64,000 nt of DNA from NCBI GenBank assembly GCA_905250025.1, contig CAJNOJ010000136.1, positions 209,593 to 273,592 of the forward strand. Reading direction: 5' to 3'. The position numbers were made by a program, and so were the translations under genes. The notes under the pieces were generated by a model. That model was not told where the DNA came from, searched no databases, and saw only the letters and a program-made list of their open reading frames with translations. This DNA comes from Adineta ricciae (taxonomy: Eukaryota > Rotifera > Eurotatoria > Adinetida > Adinetidae). This document shows, piece after piece, positions 28,747 to 42,779 of the stretch (positions within the stretch are counted from its first letter, which is position 1; every line of letters begins with the position of its first letter).

Positions 28747-31700
28747 TGTAATTAGGTTTAGTAAAGAAAATTTTTATCACGCGGAAATCCAATTTTATCT
28801 GGAATGAAACCGATTTAACGGACAGGTTCTTGGCGGAAAGAACGATGTTAACAAAATGAGCAACACACCAAGTCGCTTTATATATATATATACAAGTAGA
28901 TATGTATTTTTTCTTCCTTCCACTCAGAGTGGGAAGAATGAGAGGGGAAAAAGCGAAAAGAAAAGAAACAAAGCCGATGAAATCAGAGGCAAGTATACGG
29001 ATGATTCATCGAAAAAGTGCCGTTAGCTGAAGGACTAGATAAAGGAAGATGAAGTCCTTCATACAAATTCTCTTGTCAATGAGTAAGGAAGCAAATTATC
29101 AACTACTTTTCTCTTGCTCTTATCCGCATTCCTGACATATATGAAGAACTCTCTCATTCTACCAGATTTGTCTCTCTGCTGCACAAATATATAATTACGC
29201 AAGAATACTTTTCTACTTAAGTTCATTCCATTAACAGCAAAGGTGTGAAAAAGGAAGGATTTTTATATTAATAACAAGAATGTTGTCTTACGTTACGGTT
29301 GCTGTTTATTTCGTACAATTTCATCAGATTGTCAACCAAAAGAGCACGTCACAATATCTACAAATGAGTCATTCTATTCGTTCGTAAACGCATATATAAT
29401 CAACAACTATAGAATGAATACCTCAAATACTACGCTCCTACGTGCGTTTAATCATCTTTATGAATGATTCACCAACTTGATCTATTATAAAAAACTAGAC
29501 TAAGATCATATTTATGACTTTCGAAAGCTATTGTCTTATCCGGTTAAGTTTCTCATACAGTAGACAAAAAAGAGGTACGAATACCAAAAAAGGTAATGAT
29601 AGGAAATAAAAAAAGCAACTCTATTCGTTCTTTCGATGCAAAATATCTATTGAAGTCACTATACTTGTCGAAATTGCGTGTTTTACTTTCACGTTGATAT
29701 AAGTATATGTATGCACTTGGAATATCCTTGAGATTCAATTTCATACGTCGTTTGTTTGTTCACTTCATAGGTAAAAATAAAGGAGAAAGAAGCGAATGAC
29801 TTTTTCTTTATCCACTTCTTCGTTTACTACTACTCATGTGAACTGGGCGATTTCCATTTTAATATAAAAAACAAAAAAAATCATTTGATTAAATATCTAT
29901 GCCGCCGAGCAAAATCCATATAAATTCCGATGTCGAAAAAAAATTGTTAGTCAAGTATTTAGAAAATAAAAAAATTGATTTTCGAGATATTATATAGATG
30001 TGATTGTTGACTGTATAAATATTTGCGTCATTCAGTACTTCTCATTTTGAAAAATAGGTGTCAATTGCAAATGTTTTCACTCGGTCGATTCTTCTTCTCT
30101 AACCTTGATAGCAAACTGCTGCTTCTGCTCTAAAACGACTCTGTTTTTGCTGTAAAATGATCATCTCATGGTCAACAGATGGGGAAGACGTTGTCTTTTT
30201 TTTCTCTTTTGTCTTTGTTGCTTTTATGGTCTCCACACAACACGACGGAAGTAATGATCGATATCATCATCCTTCGCTTCATTGCATGTCTCAGTCATGT
30301 AAAGCATATTCACGCACTTCCAGAATATGTCAGAGACGAAAGAAGGATCATTAGCGTATACTAAGATAAGATAGACAATGAAAATGCTGATGCAATACGA
30401 TTGTTTTTATTGCTTAAAGAAGAGTAAAGGACATTTCATTCAAACCTTGACAAGCCAGAAAAAAACCTTTTTCAGAAAGAACGAAAGACGATTGGCAAAA
30501 CTTAATGTTCTACGACTATACATCTGTTAATGCGGAATTCAGAATCACGATCTGATGATCGCGAGTTATGTACTATTGCTGAAAACTACTAGAAATTATG
30601 AATATTGCTCTTAATCCTTTGCAGAAAGCTCGCTGACGATCTTATTATTTCGCAGCGATTATAGATTAAAGGAACTAAACAATTCATACATTGTTCAGTC
30701 TACTCGAATAATATTTCCATAGTGACTCGCGAAGATCATCACTATTAAACTTTTTGGATTCTTATGAAGCGTTTCTTGAAAATTTCAAACCATTTGAGAG
30801 ATACGTAAAATAGATGAAGATGTAAATCATTGACAACATCTTAACGATCTCTGGGTAGTACCAAGCTCAGTAATGTCGAAGATCGTTTTATTTCGACAAA
30901 TCTGTCAATCAATGTCATTACAAACTGATGCTCTACAGATATGACATAATTCATCGATGAAGCAACGAAAATCGGATGATTAGTATCTAATGAGTTCGAA
31001 GAGGTAATGTGTGTCGAACATCAATTGCGAGATATACTCCAGTCAATCAATTTGCTATCCGATTCTAAATTAAACACAACCTCATCGTATTGAATTAATC
31101 AAAGAAAAATAAACCGGTACATTTCGATTTGAGAAAACATTGTCCATGGAATGATTGGAAAATCATTTCTAACGCTAGTGTGTACTTAAGAACAATGGTT
31201 GGACCATTGATGAAAGTGTCTGATGTTTTTGTAGAAAGAATTTTTATTTATATTGAAGACAGAACAGACATTTTATCTTTTTGAAAGATTAAATTTAACG
31301 ATCATAAATATCAAGATTGAATGTTTTTATCTTTTTCTCTGACATTCGGCGCCCTCTTAAACGATTGCTCGTTGTTTGACATCTTTTCTCCTCCAATTGA
31401 AATCATGAATTCACCTTTTTTTGTCTTTTCTGTCTGTCTTCTCATTTCTCATCTCGTTCTATTCCTTTCTTGTTTCGTTTTACACACCTGCCACATTAAC
31501 TAGCTCGCATTTCATTCTTTTCTTTTTATCAAAAACAGAGAAACCAACTAGATTTTCAACTCAGTAACACATACAAATTGATCATTATTGCATTTTCCTC
31601 TACTTCATTTTCTTATAATTATATAAAATCATATATAATTATCCACATGTCATTTTCTTCATTCATCGTGCGCTCAAAAGAACATACACATACATACGTA

Positions 31701-31957
31701 CGTGTTCTAGACATCGACCTATTGATCGATCTCTTACTATTTTGTTCCCTCCTTCAGCGTATGGTCTACACATACATATGTACAAAGAAAGGAACGTTGT
31801 TCTTCTGTGTACGTGTGTGTGTCTATTGCTCTCTCATTCTTCCGTGTACATCGTTAAAATCATCATCATTATCGTATATACATTCTTTTTTTCTTCTTCT
31901 TTCTTTTAGTTCTGATAAGATGCATTGTCTGAATAACTATTCAAAGAATCATATATC
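28747..31957. other. Divergent intergenic region between F-BAR and PAR-3 genes
   Basis: A 3.2 kb AT-rich region with the starts of two genes facing outward, so both promoters and any shared enhancers should lie here. A TATATATATATA run lies at about 28879-28892, about 130 bases upstream of the F-BAR start on the minus strand. A long pyrimidine tract ending in TTTTAG at about 31888-31910 lies just before the PAR-3 start and may be a splice acceptor for a leader exon. No coding gene is seen. Confidence 0.5.
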
Positions 31958-34900
31958 ATGAAAGTAATTGTGAATTTTGGTGAGAAAAAAGTTGTTGTGC
32001 CGTGCGGTCCATCTGGTGATTTATCCATTCGAGAATTAATTCGTTCGGCAACAGCTAAATATTCGAAATTGGTGAGTATCGACAATCTTGAGAGATTTTA
32101 AACATATGCCCATTGATGTGTCTGACAGTCATGCAATTATTGATTTGTCTGTTTCATTCTAGTCGTCATACAACAATGTGGTTAATATAAACAGTGAACA
32201 AATTCAATTAAGATTGAATAATGGTGCTGTTGTCGATCCAGATGACCGAGTTTGTGATGTCGCTGACGATCGAGAAGAAGTAAATTTTCGTCTTTAAATT
32301 AGCAGATGATCTAATTGAAGAAATTTCTTAGTTGTTTGCTATCGTTGAAACACATTCAACAGTCTTAAATAGCAATGGAGAATTATCTTCAAGTCTTACA
32401 AGTTCGAACTTATCGACAAGTTTGTCTGATCATGAACCACAACGTCCTGGTGTGCCGCCTCCCCTGCCCAATTCATCTTCAATTCATAATCGTCATGAAG
32501 TCATTGTCACTGATGCTGATCTTCGAAGTATGTGATCCTCTCCGAAGTCTCGAATGAAAAATGAAATGTCCATAAGAAACACTTGACTGAATCCTTTGAG
32601 TCGCTCGTTTTATAAACATGATTGAACTCGTTGGATAAATATAAAACGAAGAACATTTTCAACAACGAATCTCTAATGTACAAATAATGATGTTTCTATG
32701 TAATGATTATGCGTATGTGTTGGAGCACGCAGTTGAGTAAGTCTTCATAGGAGTAAGTTCTATGATATTTTCGTATGATTAAAAGAAATCGATTGTCAAC
32801 AAACTTATGAAGCCTATTAGAAATCGAGAAGATGCCCGAATGTCACATCGATTCATACCTATAGCCCTGAACAATTGTATTTGAAGATGAAATTTACGTT
32901 TATATCTTTATTTAGCTCGATCTTTACGAATTAAAACTGAATCAAACAATACAAATCAAGTAAGAATTGAAAAATAGTTTGTATTTCTCATGTTGCTCTG
33001 TCTATTCTTCAGTCAAATGTAATGAATATCAATCGTTCGAATCATTCTTCACTAATGCATGCATCAGATAACAAAGGAATGTACAATGTTCATACTGATG
33101 AAACAACTGCTGACAAGATCTTTTACATTTCATTACCTAAAGAGAATAGTCCATTAGGTATTCATGTTATACCATACAATACAGACGAAGAGCATGTGAA
33201 TGGTTTGCTCTTACAAAATATCGAACCCGACGGACGAATCAAACGTCAGGGAATTCTAGAAATTAACGATCGTATTGTGGAAATCAACCGAGTTAATATT
33301 GAACAATGCTCATTTGAAAAGTAAGTCAAAATATTTTTTCGAGACTTTCGTTGCTTGGAACATGGTGACCTTGATCTAGAGCACAACTAATTTTTCGTAA
33401 TGCCCTGTTGGAACCCGAGCTTGAACTGAAAGTTATTCGCACGAAACCCTTATCAACGTCGTTTTATTTAAACAATAATAACGAAATTAATCAAAATACA
33501 AAACGTTTAGGAAAAATTATCAAAATCGCTTTAAGAAAAGGTACTGATGGATTAGGTTTTAAACTCGCTTCACGTGATAATCCAACGGGTATTGCCAATC
33601 CAATCTATGTAAAAACTATCTTTCCCAAGGGTGCGGCTATCGAAGACGGACGTCTACGTAATGGTGATCGTTTATTAACTGTCAATTCTATTGATGTTAC
33701 CCAAATGTCATTACAAGATGCTGTTGGTCTATTACGTGAGACACGTATCGGTGAAACAGTTCATTTATGCATATCAAGACAAAATGATGGGTCATTGCCG
33801 AAAGATTTAGTAAGAAGTTTTGAATGCGAAAATATCAAGGGTTTTTATCGAAGCGAATGTTTCTTTTAGATGTCCGATGATGTGAAGACACAGTTAATGA
33901 CATTTGACATACCATTGAGAGACACATCTTCAGCAGGATTGGGAATTACGTTGAAGGGGAAGACGTCGATTATCGACGGGCAATCGATTGATTTAGGGAT
34001 ATTTGTGAAAAGTATTTTAACGGGTGGCGCTGCTTATCGAGTAAATCTTGTTTGCTGAGAATTTCTTTTTTTGTCAAATTCCGATCTTGATGCATTTAGG
34101 ATAATCGTCTTTGTCCAAACGATCAAATACTGATTATTAATGATTCTTCATTGGTGAATCTGTCGAATCTTGAAGCAGCTGCGATTTTACACGATGCCGT
34201 ACGAAAAGAAATTCATCCGGGATTCATCAAAATCACGATATCTCGTGTTTTAAATGATGGACAAGAGAGGAACTCGAGATATGTCAAAGAAACAGAACTT
34301 TTACCACCGGTGGCAACAACAATGAATGATGAAAATGAATTAGACTTAACGAACTTCGTTCCACCAGTGAATCAAAAGCCCCCGATGAGTAATAACAACT
34401 CGGCACTAAATTTCTAACCTTGTTGCATACTTTTCAGAACCGACTAAACCTATTGATCCAGAAAATCGTTCAACAATGAATCAATCACCGATTAGAACCA
34501 AAACAACATTGAGTGAAAAACGTAGGTTTACCTTGGAAATTGCTAATCATTGATGACACTTGACTTCATTTAGAAAATCAAGAAGAGATCGCCAATGGAA
34601 AGTAAGTTTGTCGATAAACATCATCAGATTGGTTAACGTTTTTTTTAGTACGAATCCATTTGAACGTGAGACACCATTTCGGCAAAGTATATCCGAAAAG
34701 CGTCGTTTAACTCAACAACCCAACAGTCAAGTTGTTCAATGGAAACAACGCTCCTTCCACGACGCGCGCACAAATAGCGAACGAAGTAAGCTGATTTTCA
34801 ATTTCTTCTAAAACGTTCACATAAAAATTCCTCTTCAATCAAGCTTTCCGTCGGTTTAACCTTGCCAGTAAACTGTGCTACTGTAGACTTCACTACTAAT

Positions 34901-36004
34901 GACGACTGAAAGACATTTTCCACATTCAGACCGCATTCTTTCTCTCTTAGGACAACCGCCTCGACCATTGCCAGATTCGTCAGCACGATTGCCACGTTCG
35001 TCGTCCTATGAAAGTATCCACCGACCGATTGAAGACGAAGAGCATAAACGCCAATCTAAATTACGTAATCGTGCATGTAATGATTCATTTCGACATGCTG
35101 TCGATAAATCCTATTGTCAAAATGGTCAAGATGGTAAAAGATTATCATATCGATTCAGTGTAATGAAGAATGCTTAGAATGTTTAGAATCGACTAATGGT
35201 GAAAAACCTAATAAAGGAGAACGGCAGAAATTTAAATTCTCCAATTTATTTACGACAAAGTAAATTTTCTTTTTAACTCTTTTCAATACAAAGTTTGCCT
35301 TTGTGTTCAGAGCAAAACGAAAAGAAAATCAAGAAGAACAGTATGGAAACAAATCGAATAAAGGAGAAAAACTTTTGTCATTTGTCTAGATCACCATCGA
35401 ATCAAACGACAAAAACAGTTCTTGTTCATTCGCAATCCGCTCATGAAAATCAGGCACCATTCTATCCACCTCCTCCAGCGCCATTCAGTTCTCGACCAAG
35501 TTCATCCAAATCACAAAATGTAATTTAACTTTCTTCAGCTCATTCATTTCTTTATAACACATTGTTTTATTTCAGAACGAACGTCCATCGACTGGTTTTG
35601 TTCATCCTTCCAGTATACAACCTCAAGGTTATCAACCATATCGTTTCGATTCGACTCATGCATCTCGCAGCACACCTGTCATGGATCACTCTACTCCACC
35701 ACGTCACGAAGCTCAAATTATAACTGGTAAATCTTCCTTGTCCATCAATCTTCAAAAGCCAACGCACCCACCCATTCCACGACAATTCCTGCAATCGAAT
35801 ATCAACGGTACACAATCATTAAAACATCATCAAAACAAGTCACGTTCCCCGTATCCACCGACATTTTCTACTCCAACTGATCAATTTCCAATGCGTAGTC
35901 AAGCGATCGATTTTCCGATTAATGCATCTCAATCAAGCAGACCACCAGGCTATCCACCGAGAGCACGTGTTCATTTACAATTCGAAAATCCGGCCAATGT
36001 TTAA
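31958..36004 (+). CDS. PARD3: PAR-3 (partitioning defective 3) polarity scaffold
   Basis: Sixteen exons (31958-32071, 32163-32279, 32332-32527, 32916-32959, 33013-33320, 33380-33809, 33870-34040, 34100-34388, 34438-34521, 34574-34601, 34649-34785, 34951-35133, 35178-35259, 35311-35340, 35390-35519, 35576-36004) give 923 residues. The N-terminal oligomerisation domain (MKVIVNFGEKKVVVPCG ... DPDDRVCDVADDREEL) is typical of PAR-3. Three PDZ domains follow: about 190-285 (PLGIHVIPYNTDEEHVNGLL), 305-400 (GLGFKLASRDNP), 410-505 (GLGITLKGKT). A conserved aPKC-binding/phosphorylation segment lies at about 599-614 (PFERE then FRQSISEKRR). PAR-3 with PAR-6 and aPKC marks the apical or anterior cortex. 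The C-terminus is proline-rich and disordered and shorter than in vertebrates. Two very small exons (28 and 30 bases) sit in the linker and are candidates for alternative splicing. Confidence 0.95.
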
Positions 36005-39000
36005 AATAAAACTAACTCAATATGTTTTACTACTAAGCTATTTTTCTATGCGTTCCTCTTTACTATATCCTAGATCAAATTTCTATGCGTGTGTTTTGGG
36101 ATTGTGTCAGATATTCAGTTGGTTCGCTCTCTTTTTCTATTGTTTATACGTTCTGCTCGTTTTCTTTCTTCTCCATTGTCTTTGTTTTGTCTCTCTACAC
36201 CATCATGTAAAGTAACCAAAGAGAATAAAAAAAGGAATGTACATGTTTATAATTACCACACATTTTGCTTTGAATAAAGAATGTCTTTTTCACATAAAAT
36301 CAAGCAAAGCAATCACACTAATGGACACCTGGAAAGAACGAAGTTAAGTTCAAAAATACGATATTAGGAATGTCGTCAGGGTCGTATTATCTTATTAGCA
36401 ATTGCAAAAGTGTATGAGAAACAATATTCATTTGTCATTGAAAAAAATCTCGTATCGAATACGAAATAGAAGTGTACGAATAACCTCTCATTTATTCAAT
36501 ACTTTTCACCATGAGCTTGATGTCATGTACGTTTCTTTTTTTTTCGTCTTGCTGTATTCAATTCGTTTACATATCTATTCGAATCATGACAAGTGCTATT
36601 TAACATAAACGATATGTCGAAAAAAATCGACTGATTATCGTTTATATACTGTCGCGACATTCGTTAAACGTTGCGTTTATTGCTGCTGATTTTGTCCTAC
36701 GCTCTCCTTCATTATCAAATACGTGTTTGTCTAGAGATTCAGTCTAGATGTAAAAAGAAGATGTATTGAAGAAAATCAGGCGTACTGTGACGATTGATTT
36801 GACACACACAATCTTTATCTGATTTTGTTGTCGCGTCAAATAGACTCTGAGCAAATACTTCATACGTTCGTATTAACACGTACTTCATAGTTGATAGGAC
36901 GGGTGAACTTGATTGAAAAGCAGCAGTTTGTAATCCTTTCTTCTTCTTTTGTCTGAATGACACGATCGTTCAAACGATGGATGATGCATACATACGTATA
37001 GAGAGTAATCAATTCATCACAATGAGATCATTGGTAAAAAGATATATCTACGCTTTTTTTTTAGATTTCTGTCTGTATTATGAACGTGATGGACATTCTT
37101 TTGTTACATTAATTGAGCAGCCATCCGTTCAAACAATAGTCCATGATCAATGGTCTGCTTTCTTTCTTTCCTCAGCCTTTTTCTCAATAACATTCAGCGT
37201 CCAGACAGACGATGTGTTGTCTACATCATATGATAGATTTTGTAACAAGCACATACCTCATCGATAGGTATATATAGATGTGGCAGATTACAGAGAAAAT
37301 GTCATCGAAAAGCTTCGAACGTTTGCTGGAGAAGAATACATTCGTCAGCGGCCAATAGCCTTTACTTAGAATTATGAAATTTTTTATTAAGTCCAATCAG
37401 TCAATAAACTAAATCTTGCAAAAGACAATCCAAGTTATGCAATTGTGGATATACACATTCTCTTCAGTAGTCAATAAAGTTGACCCACTGTCTTTTTTCT
37501 TCTTCTTTTTTTATGAATATGTCTTGATGCTATTATTTGTCTCTACGCAATATAAAGGTAAAACAATCGAAGTTTAAGTCTCGAGATTACTCGGTATATT
37601 TTCATCATTGTTTAAGGTCGAAGAAAAGATTTTTGTATTTTGCTCTACTGCAAAGTCGGAATTCAGCTGAAATGCATAAGCAACAGCGATGTCATTTTAA
37701 CATTATAGTGAATCAATACGTCAGCACGCTATGAGTACGTTATTAGATAATCGATTTCAATTACTGAAGTATTCTATCATGAGAAAGCAGCTGTTTTTGT
37801 TCAATTGAGTGTCGTCGTCTTTGCTATTAGATTTATTGCTTCGATGAAAGAGGAAGAAGTGATTTTTTTTCCCGAGAAGATGATAGACGAAAAACGGAGA
37901 GGAAAGCAGACGACAACAAAAAAGAGAAATAAAGTGAGAGTTCGCCGCCAATACCATACCACCGATGAAAGACGACGATCGACGTTTGGGTAGAAAAAAG
38001 GCATTATTTGAATGTGTGAAAGGACGTATTGTAATGGTAACTGCTAACGTCCAGAGGAAAAAAACGCGACACACACACATGTTCTAACATACGTTTGTTG
38101 TTCTCATTTTTTTGCTTCCTTTTTTTCTCTAGTCATTCTCTGCCTTTTCTCTTTTTTTCTAAAGCGGAAAAAAGTGAAGTATTCCTCATATCTTTTAAGT
38201 ATTGCGACATTCATCATTGGCGCTAGTTGTCGAAGAAAGTAACGCGAAAAAAAGTATGGATTGTAATGCAATGATTGTCAGTTTTATTTGAAATTCAAAG
38301 CCATTGTAAAGCAAAACGACGATATTGTCATGCGACTTTTTCTTTAAAGTTTTATCGGCCTTTATTTAGTATTATGTTTCACTAACTTGCAGACAACCTT
38401 GATACTGCAAGTCGTCTGTTTTCTGTGTGCTGCTTCTGATGCCACTTGAGTCGGTGTTTTTACCTTGAGAGAAAAAGAAGTATAGTTATGTCAATATTTT
38501 TTTGTAATCAAACCACGTCTTTGTAAGTATGTTTCTCTCCAATACGTTAACTCACATCCACTTAGGAAATAATTTATTTTATAGAATGACAAGTTTTGTT
38601 TCTTTTGCGTTGTTTTTTAAGAAAAGAAAAGACGTTTTTTTTCTGGCTTAATTTTGCCAAAAAACGCGGTTAATGTGGGTAAATTCAATGAGGGGCGTGC
38701 GTCTATTGAGATATGAATCAATCAAATCTAATGAACATTTAAGTGTAGATGATACGAACAACTGTACCTCTTGTAAACATCAGGATTAGTAAAAAAAATC
38801 GATGTGTTGATTTAAAACATTCTGTTTTTCTTTTAGATCAAGTTAAAAATGATTTCTATTCAAATTAATATCACTTCTATTTTATAATCTGTATGTAAAT
38901 GATTTCCTTCTTAGAGAAAATCGAGTCTCTAGTCATTTAAATCGATAAATCAAGATCAACACAAACTTTTTTTAAACGGTCAAGGCTACAAAATACAATT

Positions 39001-39380
39001 AAATAAACATCGTTCTTTTTCTTTCTCTTTCTCTCTCTCTATTTCGTTCTTATGCGTTGTATATGTGTACAAAGCTCAATATAGAGTGGTAATACCTGAT
39101 TCATTATCAAGTATTATCTAAGGAAAGAACGCGACTTCATGGTGTGCAATTGTTTTCACTTGTGTGATTCTCATGTATAGAAGATACTAATGAATGAGAA
39201 ACACTGTACTTTACTTTCTAAACAGTCTTCTCCACTGAAAGTTTCGTGCTTCGGAGATGAGAAAAGAAGCAGATTCGAAGGAAAGAGAGAGAGAAAGAGG
39301 AAATTAAAGTACATCTATTACCTCTTCTAGATAACATATTTCATCTGTCTTGTCAACATCCCGGTAAAAACTATTCCAAA
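36005..39380. other. Intergenic region, no gene recognised
   Basis: 3.4 kb between PAR-3 and the RING ligase. AATAAA motifs near 36223 and 36273 may end PAR-3 transcripts. The rest is AT-rich with runs of T and A. Minus-strand frames at 37757-38080 are overlapping and lack domains. No RNA gene is recognised. Confidence 0.5.
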
Positions 39381-40659
39381 ATGTTAAAATCCTGTCAACT
39401 GGTATCTTCACCTCCGATCATTTATTTCTTTGTCTGTATTATTCTTTTCACAAAATCAGTTCGATGTTATACAACCACCATAATCAGTTTTGAATATTAT
39501 ACATCATCATCAAATTATCAAACTCGAATAGAAGATAGTCAAACAAATGGAATCGTGTCAACGAAAGGTAGTCAATTATCCGTCTCTTGGGGTCAAGCGT
39601 TCGCGTTAATCGATGCAGCTGGAAACTACGATGGATGCCAAGAAGCAATGTATCCTTCGAATTATTCAAATGGTATTGCGATCATTCAACGAGGTGGAAA
39701 TTGTACATTCAGTGTTAAAATAACACGCGCAAAACAAAGCGGAGCAGCAGGTTAGACATATGAATATTCAAATGATGCATGCATTTCAAAGTTGTTCTTT
39801 TCTAGCTGTTATAATCTATGATCCACAAAATCCTGGTTTTGAAATGTATAATATGATTCACAATACTTCAAACATACTTTCTGTTTATGTTCAAAAACGC
39901 ATCGGTTCCTCATTGTTCAGTTTAGCGAAAGATGTGCGTGCAAAATTGAATATCACCTTACAACCCACAAGCATGGACTACGATGATTACTCTCATGAAA
40001 CTATTTGGTTTGGTTCGCAATCCGCAACTATATTTATAGCTGTGTCAATTTGTATATTAATATCGTTATGTATATCGTGGCTCGTGTTTTATTATTGTCA
40101 ACGACATCGCGCGCGTACGGCAAAAGATCGATTACAAAATCGTTTATCGAATGCAGCAAAAAAAGCGCTGACGAAAATACCATTAGTTAACGTAACTGAA
40201 AATCCTCCGACAGAAGATTCATGTGTTATATGTTTAGATACAATAAAAACGGGTGATACAGTACGGCAATTAGGTAAGCATCTCTGATCAATATGAATAG
40301 TTTCTTGTCTCTCATCTCTTTTCGTCTTTTTCTCTTTAGTTTGTGGCCATTCATTTCATCATCATTGTGTCGATCCTTGGTTACTCAACCATCGACATTG
40401 TCCATTATGTAATCTCGATATACTTGCTGCATATCGTATATCATTACCATCGACAACAAATCGTCGTCGTCAATCAAATATCAATATGAATATAAATTCG
40501 AATGTATCTCTTGCGACAACATCTGCATTACCGATCGCTGAACAACAGACGAACGCGAACGTACCGACCATATCAGCGACTATCAAAGATGGATTCTATG
40601 ACGTTCATATACATGGTGAACAAAATCCATCATTTCGATCAGATGAAAATTTGTCCTAA
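39381..40659 (+). CDS. PA-TM-RING E3 ubiquitin ligase (RNF13/RNF167-like)
   Basis: Three exons (39381-39750, 39806-40273, 40340-40659) give 385 residues. A signal peptide ([17 protein letters not shown]) leads into a protease-associated domain of about 40-170 ([32 protein letters not shown]). A single membrane helix lies at about 197-219 ([18 protein letters not shown]), followed by a basic juxtamembrane helix and a C3H2C3 RING at about 253-295 ([35 protein letters not shown]). Family members sit in endosomes or lysosomes with the PA domain in the lumen and the RING in the cytosol, where it binds E2 enzymes. All eight zinc ligands are present. The C-tail is short and Asn/Thr-rich. Which member (RNF13, RNF167, GRAIL) it matches best cannot be told by eye. 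Confidence 0.92.
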
Positions 40660-42779
40660 GTGTATCATGTGCTTGTTTCGTGTTTTATTTTTTATTTATT
40701 TCATGACAATGTTGGTTTTTGTTCGCGAAAAGAAAATCAAATCAAATCTCTTGCACTTTCACATGGCTCACTTCTTATCATTATGACCTCGTAGGTAGTG
40801 CTGGGTACACCGAGCAAGAAATCGAGAAATCCTTCTTAATAGGATAATCCTTTGTCATGTTCTTCTTTCATTCTCGTCAATATTACAAATGAAAATATCA
40901 TGATTTCACCGTCTCGGACTTAGTTCGCATTACAGTCAATGTTCTTGAGTTTCTCAAAAGATAATTTTACATATTCTCGCTACTGGACTCCCTCTAAGGT
41001 TAGAGTAAAACGTCATTCTAATTAGAAAGAGTGCTTCTAACAGATATGACAACATTTTCACAATTGTGTTGTTTCATGCAAGCAGACAAACTGTCAATGT
41101 TAGCTTTTCTCCTCTATCGCAGACGTACAAGGTGAAGGAAATGTACACTGATCATTTTCATACAACCAAAATAACGTTCTGCTTGATTGATGAAGGGTAC
41201 AAGCTTTTCCTGGTACAACCTAATTTCCCTTCTGCCATTAAGCATCACTATCACTGAGAAAAAAGGTTACACACGTATCATTCATGATCAGTCATGTGTG
41301 GGCGATATAGTTCAAACGGCTTACACCGACTTTTGTCGTTCTTGTGCTTTACTAACATCAAGCAATATCTAATCAAGTAGCTTTACATTTTTAATGAAGT
41401 CGGAAACCTATCAAATTCCGTCAAGGATATGCAATATTAAAGAAAATTCAACGAATGTACATGTTTTTCTGAATGAAATTAATTTGATTTTTTGTTAATT
41501 ATTTATTTTCGATATGCTACTTTATTTCTTCTCAGCTGATAAACGTGGGAACGTTAAGAATAACAACATGATCACGGTTACCTTTTCCCCCATCGTCTAA
41601 CGAATAGTTTTCTTCGGACATTTTTCTTCAGTATAAACGAAACAACTCGAAGTTTTTTTTTTGTAATATCTCAAACGCATATCTGAACTTGACGGTCAAT
41701 AAAATATGTTCATGATTTCATAGCTCATCATCAAGAGAGATGACAAGTTGATAGTTAGTTCTCGTTTCAGAGATGATTTATGTGTTCTTCCTCATCCATG
41801 TCACTACTCTCTTTGACCTTATGTCTCAAGTTTTCGAAACAGCAGAGAGATTTTCTTCCGATTTCGTTAGCGATACTCGTTTGTACTTAAACTTGCTTGA
41901 ACAACTTAGCGCACCCTGTGCCCAGGTTAAAAACCTTTTTTGGTGAAAATGTAATTAATTAACCACAAGACAGATGACAGTCATAGAAAATTAGCTGTGA
42001 AAAAGTACGTTTTTCAATTACATTTCCATTATTCATCAGATATAATCAAATTAGTTCGTTTTTCAAAAATACACTCGATTTTCCTTTGTGAGAAAAGAAA
42101 ACGAATGAAATTTTCCAGGAGACTGACGAAATTGTTATATCAATCGTTTTAATCAACGATTCATCATTTAGTTCGATTAAGACAACTTCAATCGACGTGA
42201 CATAAATGTTCATTAGTAGGTGTCACTCGCTGTATGTTAGAAAACGCAATATGTATAGGGACGAACACATTTTTTGTCTTTTTTTTTCTTCGACTTGTCA
42301 TAATATATGTAAAATGTACGCCTATCTATTTTCATTATGACGTGTCAGTGAACGATCAATTGATGACAGATTGGATGTGGCCAAAAAAGCAATCATTTGA
42401 GCAGAGCACGTTGCAAAACCTCAAGTTACTCGTCCTATTTAATGATTTTTTTCCTACATGGTTATTATTATCAAAACGAGGAAAAAAAGAAGAATACAAA
42501 TCAAGCGTGACTGTTGAAATAAGAAGAAATAGAATATGTCCATACATTTCTTATTGACACTTTTGTTCTGTAGCATTGGTCAAAGTTGAAAGTAAGAAAG
42601 AAGTCTATAATTAAATATACTTGTCGACATCGACGACGAGGACGACAGTAGAAAGTGAGAAATAGACATATATATCAATCATTGTTATCTAAGGTTGCTT
42701 CATAGTTCCCTCGTAGTCTTCGACACGAATTTGTTGACACCCATCCTTTCAGATCATTTGTTTGCCAAATACATCGACT
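40660..42779. other. Intergenic region, no gene recognised
   Basis: 2.1 kb of AT-rich sequence. A plus-strand frame at 42234-42557 has no domain and no splice partner. A splice-acceptor-like CCTTTCAG near 42751 lies just before the next gene's start and may follow a 5' UTR intron. Confidence 0.5.

Noticed and set aside
31578..31961. 127-codon plus-strand frame just before PAR-3
   Set aside because: Its sequence is a translation of T-rich 5' flank and it runs out of frame into the true PAR-3 start.
37757..38080. Overlapping minus-strand frames of 67-107 codons
   Set aside because: Hydrophobic, Phe-rich sequence from T/A runs; no supporting structure.
42234..42557. 107-codon frame upstream of the PTB-like gene
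   Set aside because: No domain, no donor leading in phase into the gene.
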